From Chrysoperla carnea (Eukaryota > Arthropoda > Insecta > Neuroptera > Chrysopidae), in assembly GCF_905475395.1 (NCBI RefSeq), contig NC_058339.1, positions 38,449,172 through 38,513,171 of the forward strand: a DNA stretch of 64,000 bases, written 5' to 3'. The stretch's first letter is position 1. Each line of letters begins with the position of its first letter. Position numbers and translations under genes: made by a program. The notes beneath the pieces are model-generated. The model searched no databases. It was given only the letters and a program-made list of their open reading frames with translations, and was not told where the DNA came from. Shown here piece after piece: positions 50,078 through 63,368 of the stretch.

Positions 50078-53000
50078 ATGTCTAAAACTAAATCACGTTC
50101 AAATACAGACATTTGTGCTGATTGTGGATCGACAGGTGATTCATTCATTAATTTTAATAATTTAATTAATTAATATTATTAATTAATACATATTTTAAAA
50201 ACTTTTTAGAACCAATATGGGCGTCTATAAATCGTGGTATACTTATTTGCTCGGAATGTTGTATTGTTCATCGTAGTTTAGGACGACATATATCTCAAAT
50301 TAAGTCACTTGATAAGTCATTTTGGTATCCTTCACAATTATCAATGGTTATTGCATTGAACAAAGCTGGCGCAAATAATATATGGGAGTATTCGTTACCG
50401 TCGACACCATCCAAGTTAAATAATAAGAAACCGAAACCAAAGGATTCTTTATTGTATGTATTTTAAACAGTTCTTGTAAAATATTCAAATTTGATTTAAT
50501 TGGAAGCACTGAAAAATAAATTATACAAAGTGTCTCAGAATAACACAGATCTTATAAAAACACAGTGTCTCAGAATAACACAGATCTTATGTAACTTTTC
50601 TTAGTAACATTTCGCCAACTTATAAAAGAGAAGGGTAGTTTACCTAAAAATAAAAATAGTGATTCCAAATTTTTGGCTACCCTGTACATTATTTAGAAGT
50701 TTTAAATATTCCTACATACTTTTCAGAATAAGCAAAACTTCTTATAAAAATGACTTTTTTTCTTAAAATGCAAAATAAGAAAATTTACAAGTATAGTTAC
50801 CTCTATCCGGGGACACACTATATATTGAAGTTTCGATAATTTAGTTAATAAGATCCAATTTCCATACAAACATTAAACGAATAATTCAAGGTAGTTATGC
50901 TCCCTTAGAGACCAGGTCAGTAATTTCTAATGTGTTGTTGTCTTTAATATTTCTTCGTCACCCTGTACGCAATGTTTTTATTTTCTTGGTTGTAAATACT
51001 TTTATTTTATTCAACAGAAGTACAAAAACAGAATTTATTCGTTCAAAACATGCCCGTTCAACATGGACTATACGACCACCAAAACCTACAGGCTTAAACG
51101 AAGTTGCAAACGATCTAAACCAGAATCTCCACGCTAGCGCACGTTCATCAAATTTACATACGAGTCTTCGATTACTAGTACAAGGAGCTGATCCAAATTA
51201 TTTTCACGACGTTAGTTTCTATTGATTGATGATTTACGAGAGATAAAAAAATATTATGAAAATGCGAATTTTTCAAATAAATTTTTCAAAATCATAATAT
51301 TTTTTTCACAATAAGCAATTAAATGTTTTTGGCATCTCGAAAATCGTAAACCACACAATGTATTTCAATCATTTTCTCAATTTAAAATATTATTTTAGGA
51401 AAAAGGATCAACACCCTTACATGTAGCAGCAAAAGCTAATCAAATAGCACAAGCTGAATTACTTTTAGTCTACGGTGCGGATCCATGTAATCCCGATGCG
51501 TTGGGACGTAACGCTGTTGAAACGGCTCGTCAAGCTGGTAATATTGAATTGGCGGATCGTTTATTCGAAGCGTGTTTCGAATTAACGGATCGCTTGTCAT
51601 ATTTTTTATGTGGAAAATTTCCTGATCATAAAGCTGGTCAACATATACTTGTACCAGAAATTAAAGGAGTCGACACAAATGTTTTGAGTCGATCTAAATT
51701 ACAAATGGTAAATATTTTTATATAAGTTTCTATAGCTCAAATAACTGAGTTAGTTGTAAAACTTATTATATTCGGCATATGTAATTTCGGTTTAATCAGT
51801 GGTCTGAATTATATCTTTGATTTTCAGCTTCCTAATCGTTTATTTGAAGAAATAGCAATGGATGTATTTGATGAGATCGATCGTAGAGAAATTGAAGCCA
51901 GTAAGTGTCCAAAATTAATATTTTTATATTATGTTTCATCTAAATTCATTTAATCATTCACATTAGTTTCATATATTTTAATAAAACCAATTTCTTTTTC
52001 TCCATTTATTGCTCCATTAAAGGATTGGTAAGTTAATCATTCATCTCGCATTAGTCAATAATTACTTAAGAGAAATTTGCGTAAAGCGTATTAAGCAGCT
52101 GCTGTAAACTATGTTAACAAATCTTCCTGCATTGACTTCGGCAGCCTCATATTACATTTAAAAAAGGGTTTATATTTTCTGCGTGGACTTATTCATTGGC
52201 AAATATGTGAGTAAAGTAAGCTACGATAGTTGGGGTGTTCTAGGATTATTTCGATATTTTACCGTAACAATATAATTATACTTTTCTCTATCTGATCTTT
52301 TGCTTATACATTTTACTCTATTATAGAACAATATAATTTTGACCTATTTATGCAAATTTCTTAAATCATTTATCATATGTTAAAATAAAAAGTTAAAATT
52401 TCTGAACATAAAATTTTTTTTATAAATTTATATCAAATTTTGTTGTATGTTTTCAAAATAGTTTGGCAAAATACACCAAATGCAATAAATTATGGTGCTG
52501 TACCATTTTTACCAGTCCATTCTGAATATAGTACAACACGTAATCAAGCTCGGCAAAAATTAGCACGTCTAGAAAGTAAAGAATTTAATACCGTGGTACT
52601 CGATATTTTAATGGATGCACGACGGCGTCAACATTTAAGTCGATTATATGGTATTCAAGGTATGTTTCTTTTTTTCTAGCAAAGAGATTATAAAATATTA
52701 TCTAGCATTTTGATTAAGTATCCGTACATTGTAACTAGAGTTGTTCTAGTTAGAGAATGCAGAGAGGAGAAAAGGGAAATGCTACACAAGTTCTATTTTT
52801 GGCTAACTAAATAATGAATCTAGTCCACCTCCATTGAAAAATCTAACTTTTTACAGCACGAATTTTAAATTGTTCACACGCTAGAGAGCTCTACAGAAAA
52901 TGACATCCTCTAGGATTTGCTCGATAGTTATAACTTGACGGGTTTTTAATTTTAATTGGTGAACTATAATATTTTATGGTATTCCTATATATTGATCAAT

Positions 53001-55326
53001 ATTTTGACTCTTCATTGCAGATCCATCAATAAATTTATTTAAAAAAGATGAATTACGTCATGTGTCGCAAATATCCGATGATGAACCGCTTTACGATTCT
53101 GTTGCATCAGACGATGATTACGCTGCACTGACTCCAATAATGGTAAGTTTTTGATCACTAATTTTGCATTGAGCTCTATAGTAGCCTATCGTACACATTT
53201 TTTGTTGTCATAATTGACTTATAAATATTTTTCGTTACCTAACCAATCGGGTCTGTGAGAATTAAGTTAAAACTTTCCCATAATGCTTATATACTCCATA
53301 TCGCATTGCATTTTAAACGCCTTATTAATCTTTATAGTAAATAAATACAGATAAATTTTTATAATAGATTACAGAAAAAAAATCAACAAGTTTACCATCT
53401 CCAAATTCTAACGTTGGCATATCACGTCTTGCATCAAATTCTCCACCTTCATCGTCGTCATCGAATAACGTCCGCCAAAGATTATCAACATCCGATCCAC
53501 AATTTATTAACGATACAACTAATGATAATCAATTATTTGATCGTTTACGACAATCTGATTGTACAATTGCTGAATTACGTGAAGAAGTCAATGCATTACG
53601 TACATTAGTGGAACGTTTGAGTTTGGAAAATTGTGATCTACGTTCGAAATTAACGTCAACATCAATTGATAGTAAGTACGAAACCATATTATCCAATAAA
53701 AATGAAAGAAATGGTCCGTGAAGATACCTCGTTTTCGATGAGTAATTGTTAAAGGGTAACTCGATCAATGAGAAATTTTCACAAAGAGCGGAATTGTCAT
53801 GTATGACGTTGGGTAAACAATCTGCTCGGAAATCACCTTGTGTAAATCTTCTATGTAAAAAATTTTCCACAAAAAACCAATGTTATAGTTCTTTGTATCT
53901 CTTATTAAATTTAATACGCTAATTATTCAATTCTATTGATGATTAAAATATTAATAGTAACAAGAGGAGTACCGCAAACAGGTCTCCAGCTTTACTTAGA
54001 CTTAAAGGTCCTCTGCCCTGTCCTTGAGAAAGCACATTGCTCAGTAGCGGGCCGTCTCCAGGTCTCCAGTCTATTTTAAGCAGATGAAGCTACAGAATTG
54101 CGTCGAGTTCAGAAGCAGTGCAGAAGGCGGGATTCTTTGCCTAGATTGCTCCCACAATCGATTTGTCCCATGTTTTAGATCTGAAAATTCATTCAATTCT
54201 ACTAAATTTGGGTGATATTTTATATGCTAAAATTTACAAATAGAGTCAAAGCTTACATTACATTATCTAAACAATTAATTTTTTGTACTTAGTGACATAA
54301 TGAAAATTCAATAATAACGATTTTATTCTACTATCATGCTAGTAGTTTGGATAAACCAAGTATTTATTTTACCCTTTTATGTTATAATTTTGAAATTATT
54401 TTGCAGATAGTGGAATAGAACTCAGAACAACTGAAGATAAACCTATAGGAAATGGACATGCAATGGAAATGGAACCTGTGCAAGATATTCGGCAAGTTGG
54501 ACATAAAACGACACAACGTCCAGCAAGTATGTACGAAGCTCGAGATCGTGATTGGCAAACGGTAAAAAATCAGGTAAGAAAATATAACAAACGTTTTTAC
54601 TTTATACTAAGCTTAGTAGTAAGCAGTAATGTGAGTACTGACAGCATTTTTCTGTCTGTTTTAAATAATTTATGTAACTCAGAAGTAAAGTTTTGTTAAG
54701 TTGATTTTGTTTTCAGTTTCTTATTGTTTTAATTTAAAAAAACACGTCTTCTTTTAATTTTATAATAACTAACTATCTTGTCACATTTTGAATAAATTTT
54801 GTGGTACAGATTTTTTTCCAAAAAGTTGCTTATTTTAAATTTGGATTAGCTAACTGTAATTTATTTATTCCTATTTTTGCAGCGAGAAGAAACATCTCGT
54901 CCCGCCATAACTCAAAGTCTATATCAATGCTCAAAGTCAACAAGTGCAAGTGGCCAACCATTATTTGAGGAAATTTCACGTCGTACCAATCAAGTAACAC
55001 GTCGTATCCAAGAGCTTTGGAGTTGTATGCAAAATTCTGAATATAAAGATGGTGCAATACCCTGTGCAGAACGTATTCGCGTCGCTGTGGCCGAATTAAC
55101 CGCTGTAATACCACAAAATCGTGACGATGAAGTTGTACGAACTGCACTACGACAATTAATCACAGGCACAGCACGGTTACAGGTTGAATGTGCTGGTTTA
55201 CATCGAGCAAGCAGTTTAAATCAGTCTTCACAAACAGAAACTTATTTACATTTAGTACGAACTTGCGCGTATGATATAGCTAAGGCTACGAAACTACTTG
55301 TTACAAAATTTGAGAATCAAGGTTAG
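50078..55326 (+). CDS. Git: GIT, ArfGAP scaffold protein (G-protein-coupled receptor kinase interactor)
   Basis: GTPase-activating protein for Arf6 that, with PIX, forms an adaptor complex at focal adhesions and centrosomes. Exons: 50078-50135, 50210-50453, 51018-51210, 51399-51707, 51828-51900, 52462-52659, 53021-53142, 53368-53671, 54407-54573 and 54883-55326 (with stop), in phase, 703 residues. Domains in order: ArfGAP zinc finger (CADC and CSECC) with the catalytic arginine in HRSLGRHIS; ankyrin repeats (SLRLLVQGADPNYFHD, STPLHVAAKANQ, LLLVYGADPCNPD); two Spa2-homology repeats (LPNRLFEEIAMDVFDEIDRR and ARQKLARLESKEFNTVVLDI), the PIX-binding part; a serine-rich linker with DEPLYDSVASDDDY; a coiled coil (LREEVNALRTLVERLSLE); and the C-terminal paxillin-binding focal-adhesion-targeting-like bundle ending AYDIAKATKLLVTKF. 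An AATAAA lies at 55355, about 30 bases past the stop. Confidence 0.96.
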
Positions 55327-56489
55327 TTTAGTTTAGTAACAATTTTGAGGGCAAAATAAAATATTTATTGAGAGAATAACCTCGGATTAAACAAATATTT
55401 AACACAACTAAGAGCCGATGATCTTTAAACAGCTGAATCGTTTTCCATCTAACAAATCCAAATTCCACCAATCTTCAAAAAACTGCATAGTAATTCCCTT
55501 TAAAACAACTTTAGGTATAAAGGGACGGACGGATATTTGCACTTATGTACCGTAGGTTTATCTCTCAAAAACTAAATGATATTATTTAGAGAATTTTTTA
55601 AATAAATGAACGAAATCCTTTTTCTTGCTTCAAATCCTCTTGTGCAATGATGAGCTACTTTTAAATAATGATGCGATTCTTAAACGTTAATATAGAAATT
55701 TTTTATCAAAGAACTTTCGCAATATGCAAAAAAGTTAGTTGGAAAATCCTTTTCCATTTATTTTGTGAGTAATTCTTATGTGAAATTAAATGGAAAAAGA
55801 GTTTGTTTATTAAAAATTTATCAATCATTCAAATTAAAAAAAGTTTCTAGATAGATAAATTTTACAATTGAATTGTTTTGTTTTCGGTGTCGAATTATAT
55901 TGACCTGTGTGTGTTCAAAAAAAAAGAAAGTAAATTGGAATTCGCCTCCAATAAAATAATTTGCAATAAATATAGGTCTAGTTTATGCTATCTGTATTCG
56001 TATTTTAACTATTTTTGATCAATATAAATTAGACCAGAATAAAATATAGTTACTATTTTTTATATTTACATTTTTTATGATAATCAAAAATCATTTTAGA
56101 TAATAAAAATAAATTTATAGACAAAGAATATTTTTATTACAAATAAAAATAAAATATATTTATTTATGCTTAAAACAAAAAAATAGGTATATAGAATATA
56201 TTATATCGATGGTCCTTATATACAGTACACACCAAAGGTTAGTTCCACAAAAAGTTAAAATTGAACCAGCCAGATTGAAATTTTGTACCATAAAAATATG
56301 TCCTACTAAGATTACTTTTTTAACTTAATACATAAAAACACTTAATCTCATTATAACGATAAGAAGCATTGCTTTTCACAGACGTGATAGCCAAACTCGA
56401 TAATTTTATTTGCCAAAATAAGAATTTTTCCAAAACCATTACTCCAAATTTTATTATCAATTCAATGAACCCGATGAATTATCATTTCA

Positions 56490-56845
56490 ATGAAAACACT
56501 CACCATTAAATTACCTTTCAAACAAAACAAAAAAAAAAAAGATTGCGGTAGTGGGACTCTCTTTAGGAACGAAGTTCGTTTATATCCAAAACTTGTTATG
56601 CATATACATACGCATAATCACATAACTAGCTTTGGATGCAAATAGTACAAAAATGAAAAATTCGTGTACAAAAATAATATAAAGTAGGTGAACATATCGT
56701 GGTGACCATGGATATGACACACACACACAAAGCATACTCACATTGTTACGTGATTAATTCTGCCATTTTTCTCATCTCCACAAACAGACACACACAGTGA
56801 TCAAACTTATATAACATCCCTCTTTTTGCGTCGGGAGTTAAAAAA
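56490..56845 (+). repeat. Interspersed repeat family B, copy 3
   Basis: Shares ATTAAATTACCTTTCAAACA with copies 1 and 2, then after a longer unshared middle CCACAAACAGACACACACAG, AAACTTATATAACATCCCTC and TTTTTGCGTCGGGAGTTAAA. The middle part with the (AC)n run near 56717 may be an insertion. Confidence 0.55.
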
Positions 56846-59749
56846 TTTGTTTACTGTAATGGAGCGTTGAGCGTTAATCGCTTACAAAATCACTGATATC
56901 TTAAGAACAAAAAAAGTGTACGATTGTAAACTAAACGTAAAAATCTGAGATGTAATAAATTTCGTAATAACCTATGAATTATGATCCTCTTTGTAAGGAC
57001 CGTCGATATAACATAAAGTGAATAGTATTGTGTGAATCGACTATTATTTTTCGATGTATATAAATTTATAGTTAATTTTTGAAAGCTCTTATATTAATTT
57101 TATACATTTAAAAACAAAGTATTAAATACTCCTATTTTACTTAGAAAATATAAAATACGCCAAAAGTTGAAATATCAAAGTATAATTACATTGATGCAAA
57201 TAATTATTTGTTATACTTATGGGTTGTTGCTTCGTTTGTAACTTCGTCGTTATTATCGCCTACCCCTTTTAGATGTGTATTGATATGTTTCGAAAAGATA
57301 CAGAATAATATTTTATGTTACTTTCGATTTATTTTCGGTTATTTAATTTTATTAATTATATTAAATGAGTGTTTGTTGAAAAAAATTAATGAATTAACTT
57401 GAAGGTACTCGTGGAATTTTATTTATTTCTTTGGAATACAATTGCTTTACCACAGGAAATTCATTAGCCTCTTTATTAAAAATAAAATATTTGTAGATTT
57501 CAGATTACTATCGATATTACTCAAGGCTTCAGAGCATGTATCTGAATATTTGGAGGACTTATCTCAGTAGTCCATATACACTTGTTCTTGAGTAGGTTTA
57601 TTATTCGAAACAGATCTTATTAATTCCTCCAACAATATCGTCTTCAATGAATATTTATCAATTTTAAGCTTGCCACGTTAGTAAAAATATCGCAGGCCCC
57701 CTTAAAGAGAAATTTGGCTATAAAAATTTTCATAGAGGAAAGAGTTGTGTGACACGATCTTAATAACAGCCTCTCGAATTTCCAGCCTTTTTTGTAGCAG
57801 ATTAAGTTTAAATTTACTACAAAATTCCAAATTAATAATATCGAAAATACGTTTAAAAATTAGCTGTCTAAAATTATTAGGTAATACATCACAAAACATT
57901 TTCTAATATATTGCGCTTTATGTTTTGCACTTCTCAAAAAAACAACTTGTATATTTTTACATTTATAAACAATGGCTGCGTTTAGAGTGATCGCCGAGTG
58001 ATCAAGCCCATAACGGCATTTACTCAATGTCAGCTTTCAAAGAGTCTGCCGACTGTGAGTTGTCAAGTAAGCCGTTCTGGCTCACAGTAAACGTTCGTTT
58101 CCGCTAAACGTGGCTAATTTCATTTTATGAAGTATTTTTGACTGCGAGTATTATTAATTGTTAAACTGTAGTTGTTATTTATATTTTTTTAATAATTGTA
58201 CTTTTTTTAATTATATTATTTTATAATTTATAATTAGTGCCAAAAAAATTGCACAATTTTTATTATCATGGTTAATTTTTTATTTTTTTTTATTTTAATC
58301 GAATCATATTAAAATCAATTTAATTTTTACTGTAAGCTGTGAAAATTTCGATCAAAATTTTTGAATTATAGTTGTTCTATTGACTGGAAAATTTTCCTAA
58401 ATATAATAACTCAAATTGGCGTCAATAAAACAGTAACACATAGATATTGAGCCCGAAAATAAGGTTGGGGCTTTGATAACGTCACTCATATTAATTGTTG
58501 GGATTCCTTCATACAACATTTCTACTCTAATCCAATAATTTTCGTAAACGTATACTTTGAATAACGATTTGAATTTTTTTTTAAATTTTGTTTGCAAGTT
58601 ATTCGAAACTGGAAAGCCTTGACAAATTTAATGGTGTTTGGATTAGTCACTTTGTCTTGGGTTTTAAATGATAATGAATTTTAAAAAGAATGGGAAAATT
58701 CATAGAATTTTATTTAATAATCCGTCTCGTCCTATCCATTAGTTAATCCAACTGTAAATAAAAATAGTTAATTCGTTATAACTCGAAGTAAATGTGAATA
58801 AAAATTATCTATATCAGATCTCTGATGATTTTTCATATTCCATAAAGGATTAATAATACAAATATGCATAACATTATTATTAAATTTTTGCATAATTATG
58901 TTTCTCACAGAATCATTGATAAATTAAATTACATGGATTCTAATATGATTCGATTATTTTTAAATAATCTGACTTATATACAAAATTTTAAAATTTTATT
59001 ATCAAAACAAAAATTAGATTATTTTATTAAAAATTTTAATATCTCTTTTGGATTTAATTATTTTTTATGTTTAACTATTTTATATATTATATAAACGAAA
59101 GACAATCAAATATTATATTATATTTCTATAACAATTTATATTTTTAATTAGAGTTGCAATTAAAACAAAAAAAAAAAGAGTGTTTGATTATATATTTATC
59201 ATATTTTAATGAATAAAAAACATATTTTTGGTATTTAAAATTATTTTTATTCATATAATCTTGTGATTTTATTGATTTTCTTTAACAGGGTATCTTCATC
59301 GGATTATTTTGAGTGATAAATTTAGTGCTAATGTCGTAAATAGACTCGTGGTCTAAAAAATGATCGCACCGATTTTGTTTTTAAGATAAAATTTTGTTCT
59401 TTATTTTATTTGTATCCGTTGGGTGTGTAGTCGTGGTAGAGACAACCTAATCGACGCTAGCGCTTTCAGTGAATAATTTTGGCGTAAAAGTTGACTGTTG
59501 TGACTAGTTTTCAATTTTTACATGTAAATTGTATATACAAACTAAAATTATTATAAAATAACAATTAATTAAACTTGTTCCATTAGAAATTGTGAAAATA
59601 AGAAACGAAATGTCCATCCATACAATTATATTAATAAAGTAGTGTATCGTTACCATGGAAAACGCCACCAAGAAAACTCATGCACTGCGGAATTTCGCAC
59701 GGGTCGACTAATACTATTATATTATAATGAACTTATGATACAAATCTAT

Positions 59750-61289
59750 TAGTCCATTGAAATGTTACAATTTTAGGGCCGAACTGAACATTTTTGGGGA
59801 GGACGCGATTTTATTTGTGGGACATGTAGGGGAGGTCAATACAACCTTAACCCGAAGTTTGTGGGGTTGGCACCCTTGTCCCCCGCTCGCCATCTTGAAA
59901 AAAGGGGTGGAAACATATTTTGCTGTATCTCGTAAAATATTGATTTCTCAAAAAATTTGTTAAGACATAGTTTGTAGCAAATTGTCGTGGCTACAATTTT
60001 GTCTATATGACTTTTTGCGATAAACTTAAAATTTAAAAAGTTATGTGCAAAAAAGTAACAAAATCAAAAATTTCTTTTTTTGCTTAATAACTTTTTTTCT
60101 TGTCATTTTATCATAAATTTAGGTGAGAGCAATATTATAGAGAATACGTTTATGAACATTTTCCCGCAAATTTTATTAATTTTTGTTAATTTTTAACGTA
60201 GTTACAGCGCTCCAATATCTCCGACTTAATCATATTAATAATCAGTAATTAAAATAGAATAGCTAGCTATCCCATTCTACTCTTCTTCGATGGTCCAGGT
60301 TGTCGTTCAGATTCTCCAAGTTGTGGCTTAGATTCTCCAGGCTGTGGCTCAGATTGTAATTCAACATCGAATGTGAAGGTTTGAGGAATGACATGAGTAA
60401 AAGTTGGAGTCATCGTTGGTAATTCTTCTTCAAATTCATTTTCTTCCATTAATTTTGTTACTTCCATAATGTTGGTACAGGTTTCTCCAGAGCAATAGAG
60501 GCACACTGTGGAGCACTTCGAACTTTGGATTGGCATCCAAATGTTTCCATGCTTTTTCCAGCCCCGATATTCAGAATTATTGTATTTTCCAAGCCATGAT
60601 TGGACCTGGTGATACACTGGTGAGACTGTTGAAACGGGCTACATCCTGTGTTGGCGGAAGCGATGACAAACTGAATGAAATTTTTGCTACTGTTTTGGAG
60701 AATCGTTTGTATCACAACTATATGTAGCACAACTAAAAGAATAGCATGAGGAAGAAGAAACAGCTTATTAAATATGTTATTAAAAAACGAGAGTAAGGTA
60801 AAATTGTTGTTTTGGCCGAGTTATCATGCGCATTGATAAACTCGGTCAACTTTGGAGCGCTGTAACTACGTTAAAAATTAACAAAAATTAATAAAATTTA
60901 CGGGAAAATGTTCATAAACGTATTCTCTATAATAATGCCCTCAGCTAAATTTATGATAAAATAACAAGAAAAAAAGTTATTAAGCAAAAAAAGAAATTTT
61001 TGATTTTGTTCCTTTTTTGCGCATAACTTTTTAAATTTTAAGTTTATCGCAAAAAGTAGCCACGACAATTTGCTACAAATTATGTCTTTACAAATTTTTT
61101 GAGAAATCAATATTTTACGAGATACAGCAAAATATGTTTCCACCCCTTTTTTCAAGATGGCGGGCGGGGGGCAAGGGCGCCAACCCCACAAACTTGGGGT
61201 TAAGGTTGTATTGACCTCCCCTACATGTCCCACAAATAAAATCGCGTCCTCCCAAAAATGTTCAGTCAATGTAACATTTCAATGGACTA
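59750..61289. mobile_element. 1.54-kb element with terminal inverted repeats of about 440-465 bases
   Basis: The left arm (59750-60215) and right arm (60852-61289) are inverted copies, starting TAGTCCATTGAAATGTTAC and ending at GCGCTCCAA. The arms hold a G-run-rich part with CGCCATCTTG-like words followed by AT-rich sequence. The inner 636 bases carry a minus-strand frame (60267-60617) rich in Cys, then Pro, Glu and Gln, that I do not recognise. Possible flanking duplication is only TAT, not certain. Very long TIRs occur in several DNA transposon groups and in Polinton-like elements. The class cannot be fixed here, and with so small an interior it must be a nonautonomous or remnant copy. The arms are still clearly alike, so it is not very old. 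Confidence 0.75.
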
Positions 61290-61713
61290 TATTTCAAAAT
61301 AGCTCAATGATTTTCGTTTATGCGACTTTCATATTTTTATTATATTATTCATTTAATTATTTATTTGTTTACTTCTAATAGCTGTAACGATGGGGTGAGA
61401 TTGTTTCTTATACGGTAAGTTTCTATAAAAGTAACGGTAGTTGTTTATACATATTTGTTTGTATATTTCAAAAAAGGATAGTTATTGGGCTGTAAAAAAC
61501 TGAAAATGAAGTAATCGAACTTTGGATAATTTTTTCTCACCATTTAATTCGGTTATCGGGCTAGTTTAAGAACAATAAACATAAATTTTTTTCAATTAAC
61601 AAACTTATATTTAATTTTATTTTTTTACAAAAATTATAAATATACTTTCTTTTTTCGAAATCTTCTAACAAATTTACAATATTTACAAAAAGAAAAAAAA
61701 TAAACGGAATTTT

Positions 61714-63368
61714 CTACGAACATTTCCACATACATATCGCTAAATTTCCACCGAAGAACATGTACAATAAATTTTTACATTCATAGGATACTTCAAAACC
61801 GTAACCTTCACCAACGACAACATGCCAACTAGGTCCAAATTTTTTATCCATTGTTTCTTTTATTAAACGTGCGGCCATCTGAAATAAAATATATATCAAA
61901 TTTAACGGTTTTTTTGGCTTTCGTTTTCTTTGTAATAATTGAGTAGTCATTTTAAGCCATACTTAATAACAATATGACCACAAGAAGTTCCAAGAAGCTG
62001 ATTTCCAAAAATACAAACAAAAAAAGTAAATTATTTCTCAAACAGTTTAGGCAAAGTGTATTAAATCCTTGTATCTTTGTGTATTTTTAATGTTATGATC
62101 AGCATCTTGTTAGGATTAAAAAAAGAATGTTTTACAATCTACAGACCGAATCGGAGAAACATTTGTGAATAATTATTTTAATAATTTCTAATAATTTAGA
62201 CTTTTACCGAAAGAAAAAACACGTACTTAAACATTTAATAGTATAACAAAAGCTTACAGCTCGCGCTGTAAAAAGTTTGAAGTACTTAAATCGTTAACCC
62301 TGAAAATCCTGATAAAGATAATCGTACTAACTAATTAAATTATTTTATTTATTGCCATCGATCCTTGATAAATGTGTGAAGTTTCAATTCAATCCGTTCA
62401 ATTCAAAATGGGTGAAAATCACGGTCAAAGATTCCGTTACATGGATGCATACCAAGCTAATTAATAAAAGCGTGTTCAAAATTTGAATCCTTATATATAT
62501 ATATATATTATAAATCTGAAAGTAAGGTTGTTTGTTTGTTTGTTATGCTTTCACGAAAGAACTACTGAATGAATTTCAATGAAACTTTACAATAATATAG
62601 CTCATACATCAGACTAACACATGAGCTATAATTTATAAATATATATTAAAATAGAAAAATTAATTTTTTCTTTGAAATTTTACTGCGCCATCTATGAACA
62701 CCATTTTAAAGCTAAATTAAAGATTTCTATAAAAATGGTGAGCGAGATACAATTTATGAAAGGGGTATAAGTGAAAGCAAAGAAGAGGAAGGCTATAACG
62801 CGATGGTCTTTACTTTTAACCCTAGCGAAGTGGATGGGTATCAAGCTAGTATTAAATAAATGTGTGTACGATTCAATTTACTTTTCAGAGAAATTGATGA
62901 AACAATGGGATAATATGAGTTTTAATGGTATTCAGGAAGAAATTAATTATTGTGGCTAATCTTAGGTGCCCTAGAGAAATTTAACAAAATTCAAAATTGA
63001 CTTAGGACCTTAGATAGTACCAAGCAGTGCATGTATTTATATTGAATGATTTGCTACGGAACCCTAATAATTAACACACTCTACGAGAAATCTTATAAAA
63101 TGATAATGATAAATATATGCTTACCTCATTATTGTTAGCAAATTTTTCACAAGCAGAGACACAAAGTTCAACAGCTTCAGTTCTAGCTTCATCATTCATA
63201 TCGCAATGCTAAAAAATTAATTTCATTTTTAGTACAAATAAAAATCCAAAACACAACAATGACCCTAATAAATAATTAAAAGAAAAATACACATACGCGA
63301 ACCAAAGGATATGTGTGAACAATTTTACGCTCTTCTAACATATTTTTTGGTACATCTGCCTCTGCCAT
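61714..63368 (-). CDS. Dnal4: Axonemal dynein light chain 4 (LC8-like)
   Basis: LC8-family light chain of outer-arm axonemal dynein, acting in motile cilia and, in insects, in sperm flagella and chordotonal neurons. Exons on the minus strand: 63368-63297, 63208-63125 and 61878-61714 (with stop), in phase, 106 residues (human DNAL4 105). Matches along the whole length: HTYPLVRH at the first junction, EAVELCVSACEKFANNNE, RLIKETMDKKFGPSWHVVVG, EGYGFEVSYECKNLLYMFFG and the C-terminal end ICMWKCS. Intron 2 (61879-63124) is 1.2 kb and carries a transposon-like repeat near 62500-62770. Confidence 0.95.
62490..62770. repeat. Transposon-like repeat in a Dnal4 intron
   Basis: Starts with an (AT)n run at 62493, then AAATCTGAAAGTAAGGTTGT and (TTTG)n, then CTTTCACGAAAGAACTACTG and ATGAATTTCAATGAAACTTT. 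I know this kind of phrase as common in insect repeats, but the family is not certain and no second copy lies in the window. Confidence 0.35.

Larger units (their letters stand above)
55327..61713. other. Spacer between GIT and the dynein light chain gene
   Basis: The two genes converge. Contents: the third family-B repeat (56490-56845), a slightly GC-richer patch at 57970-58120, an 18-residue ORF with a good start context at 59654-59710, and the long-TIR element (59750-61289). The 76-residue frame at 58864-59094 is almost all AT-ending codons and is not convincing. No other gene seen. Confidence 0.5.

Noticed and set aside
54830-55147. 105-residue minus frame
   Set aside because: Antisense to the last GIT exon.
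58864-59094. 76-residue frame (MHNIIIKFLHNYV start)
   Set aside because: Composition is what random AT-rich DNA gives; no homologue comes to mind, no splice context. A mitochondrial insertion was considered, but no mitochondrial gene is recognisable.
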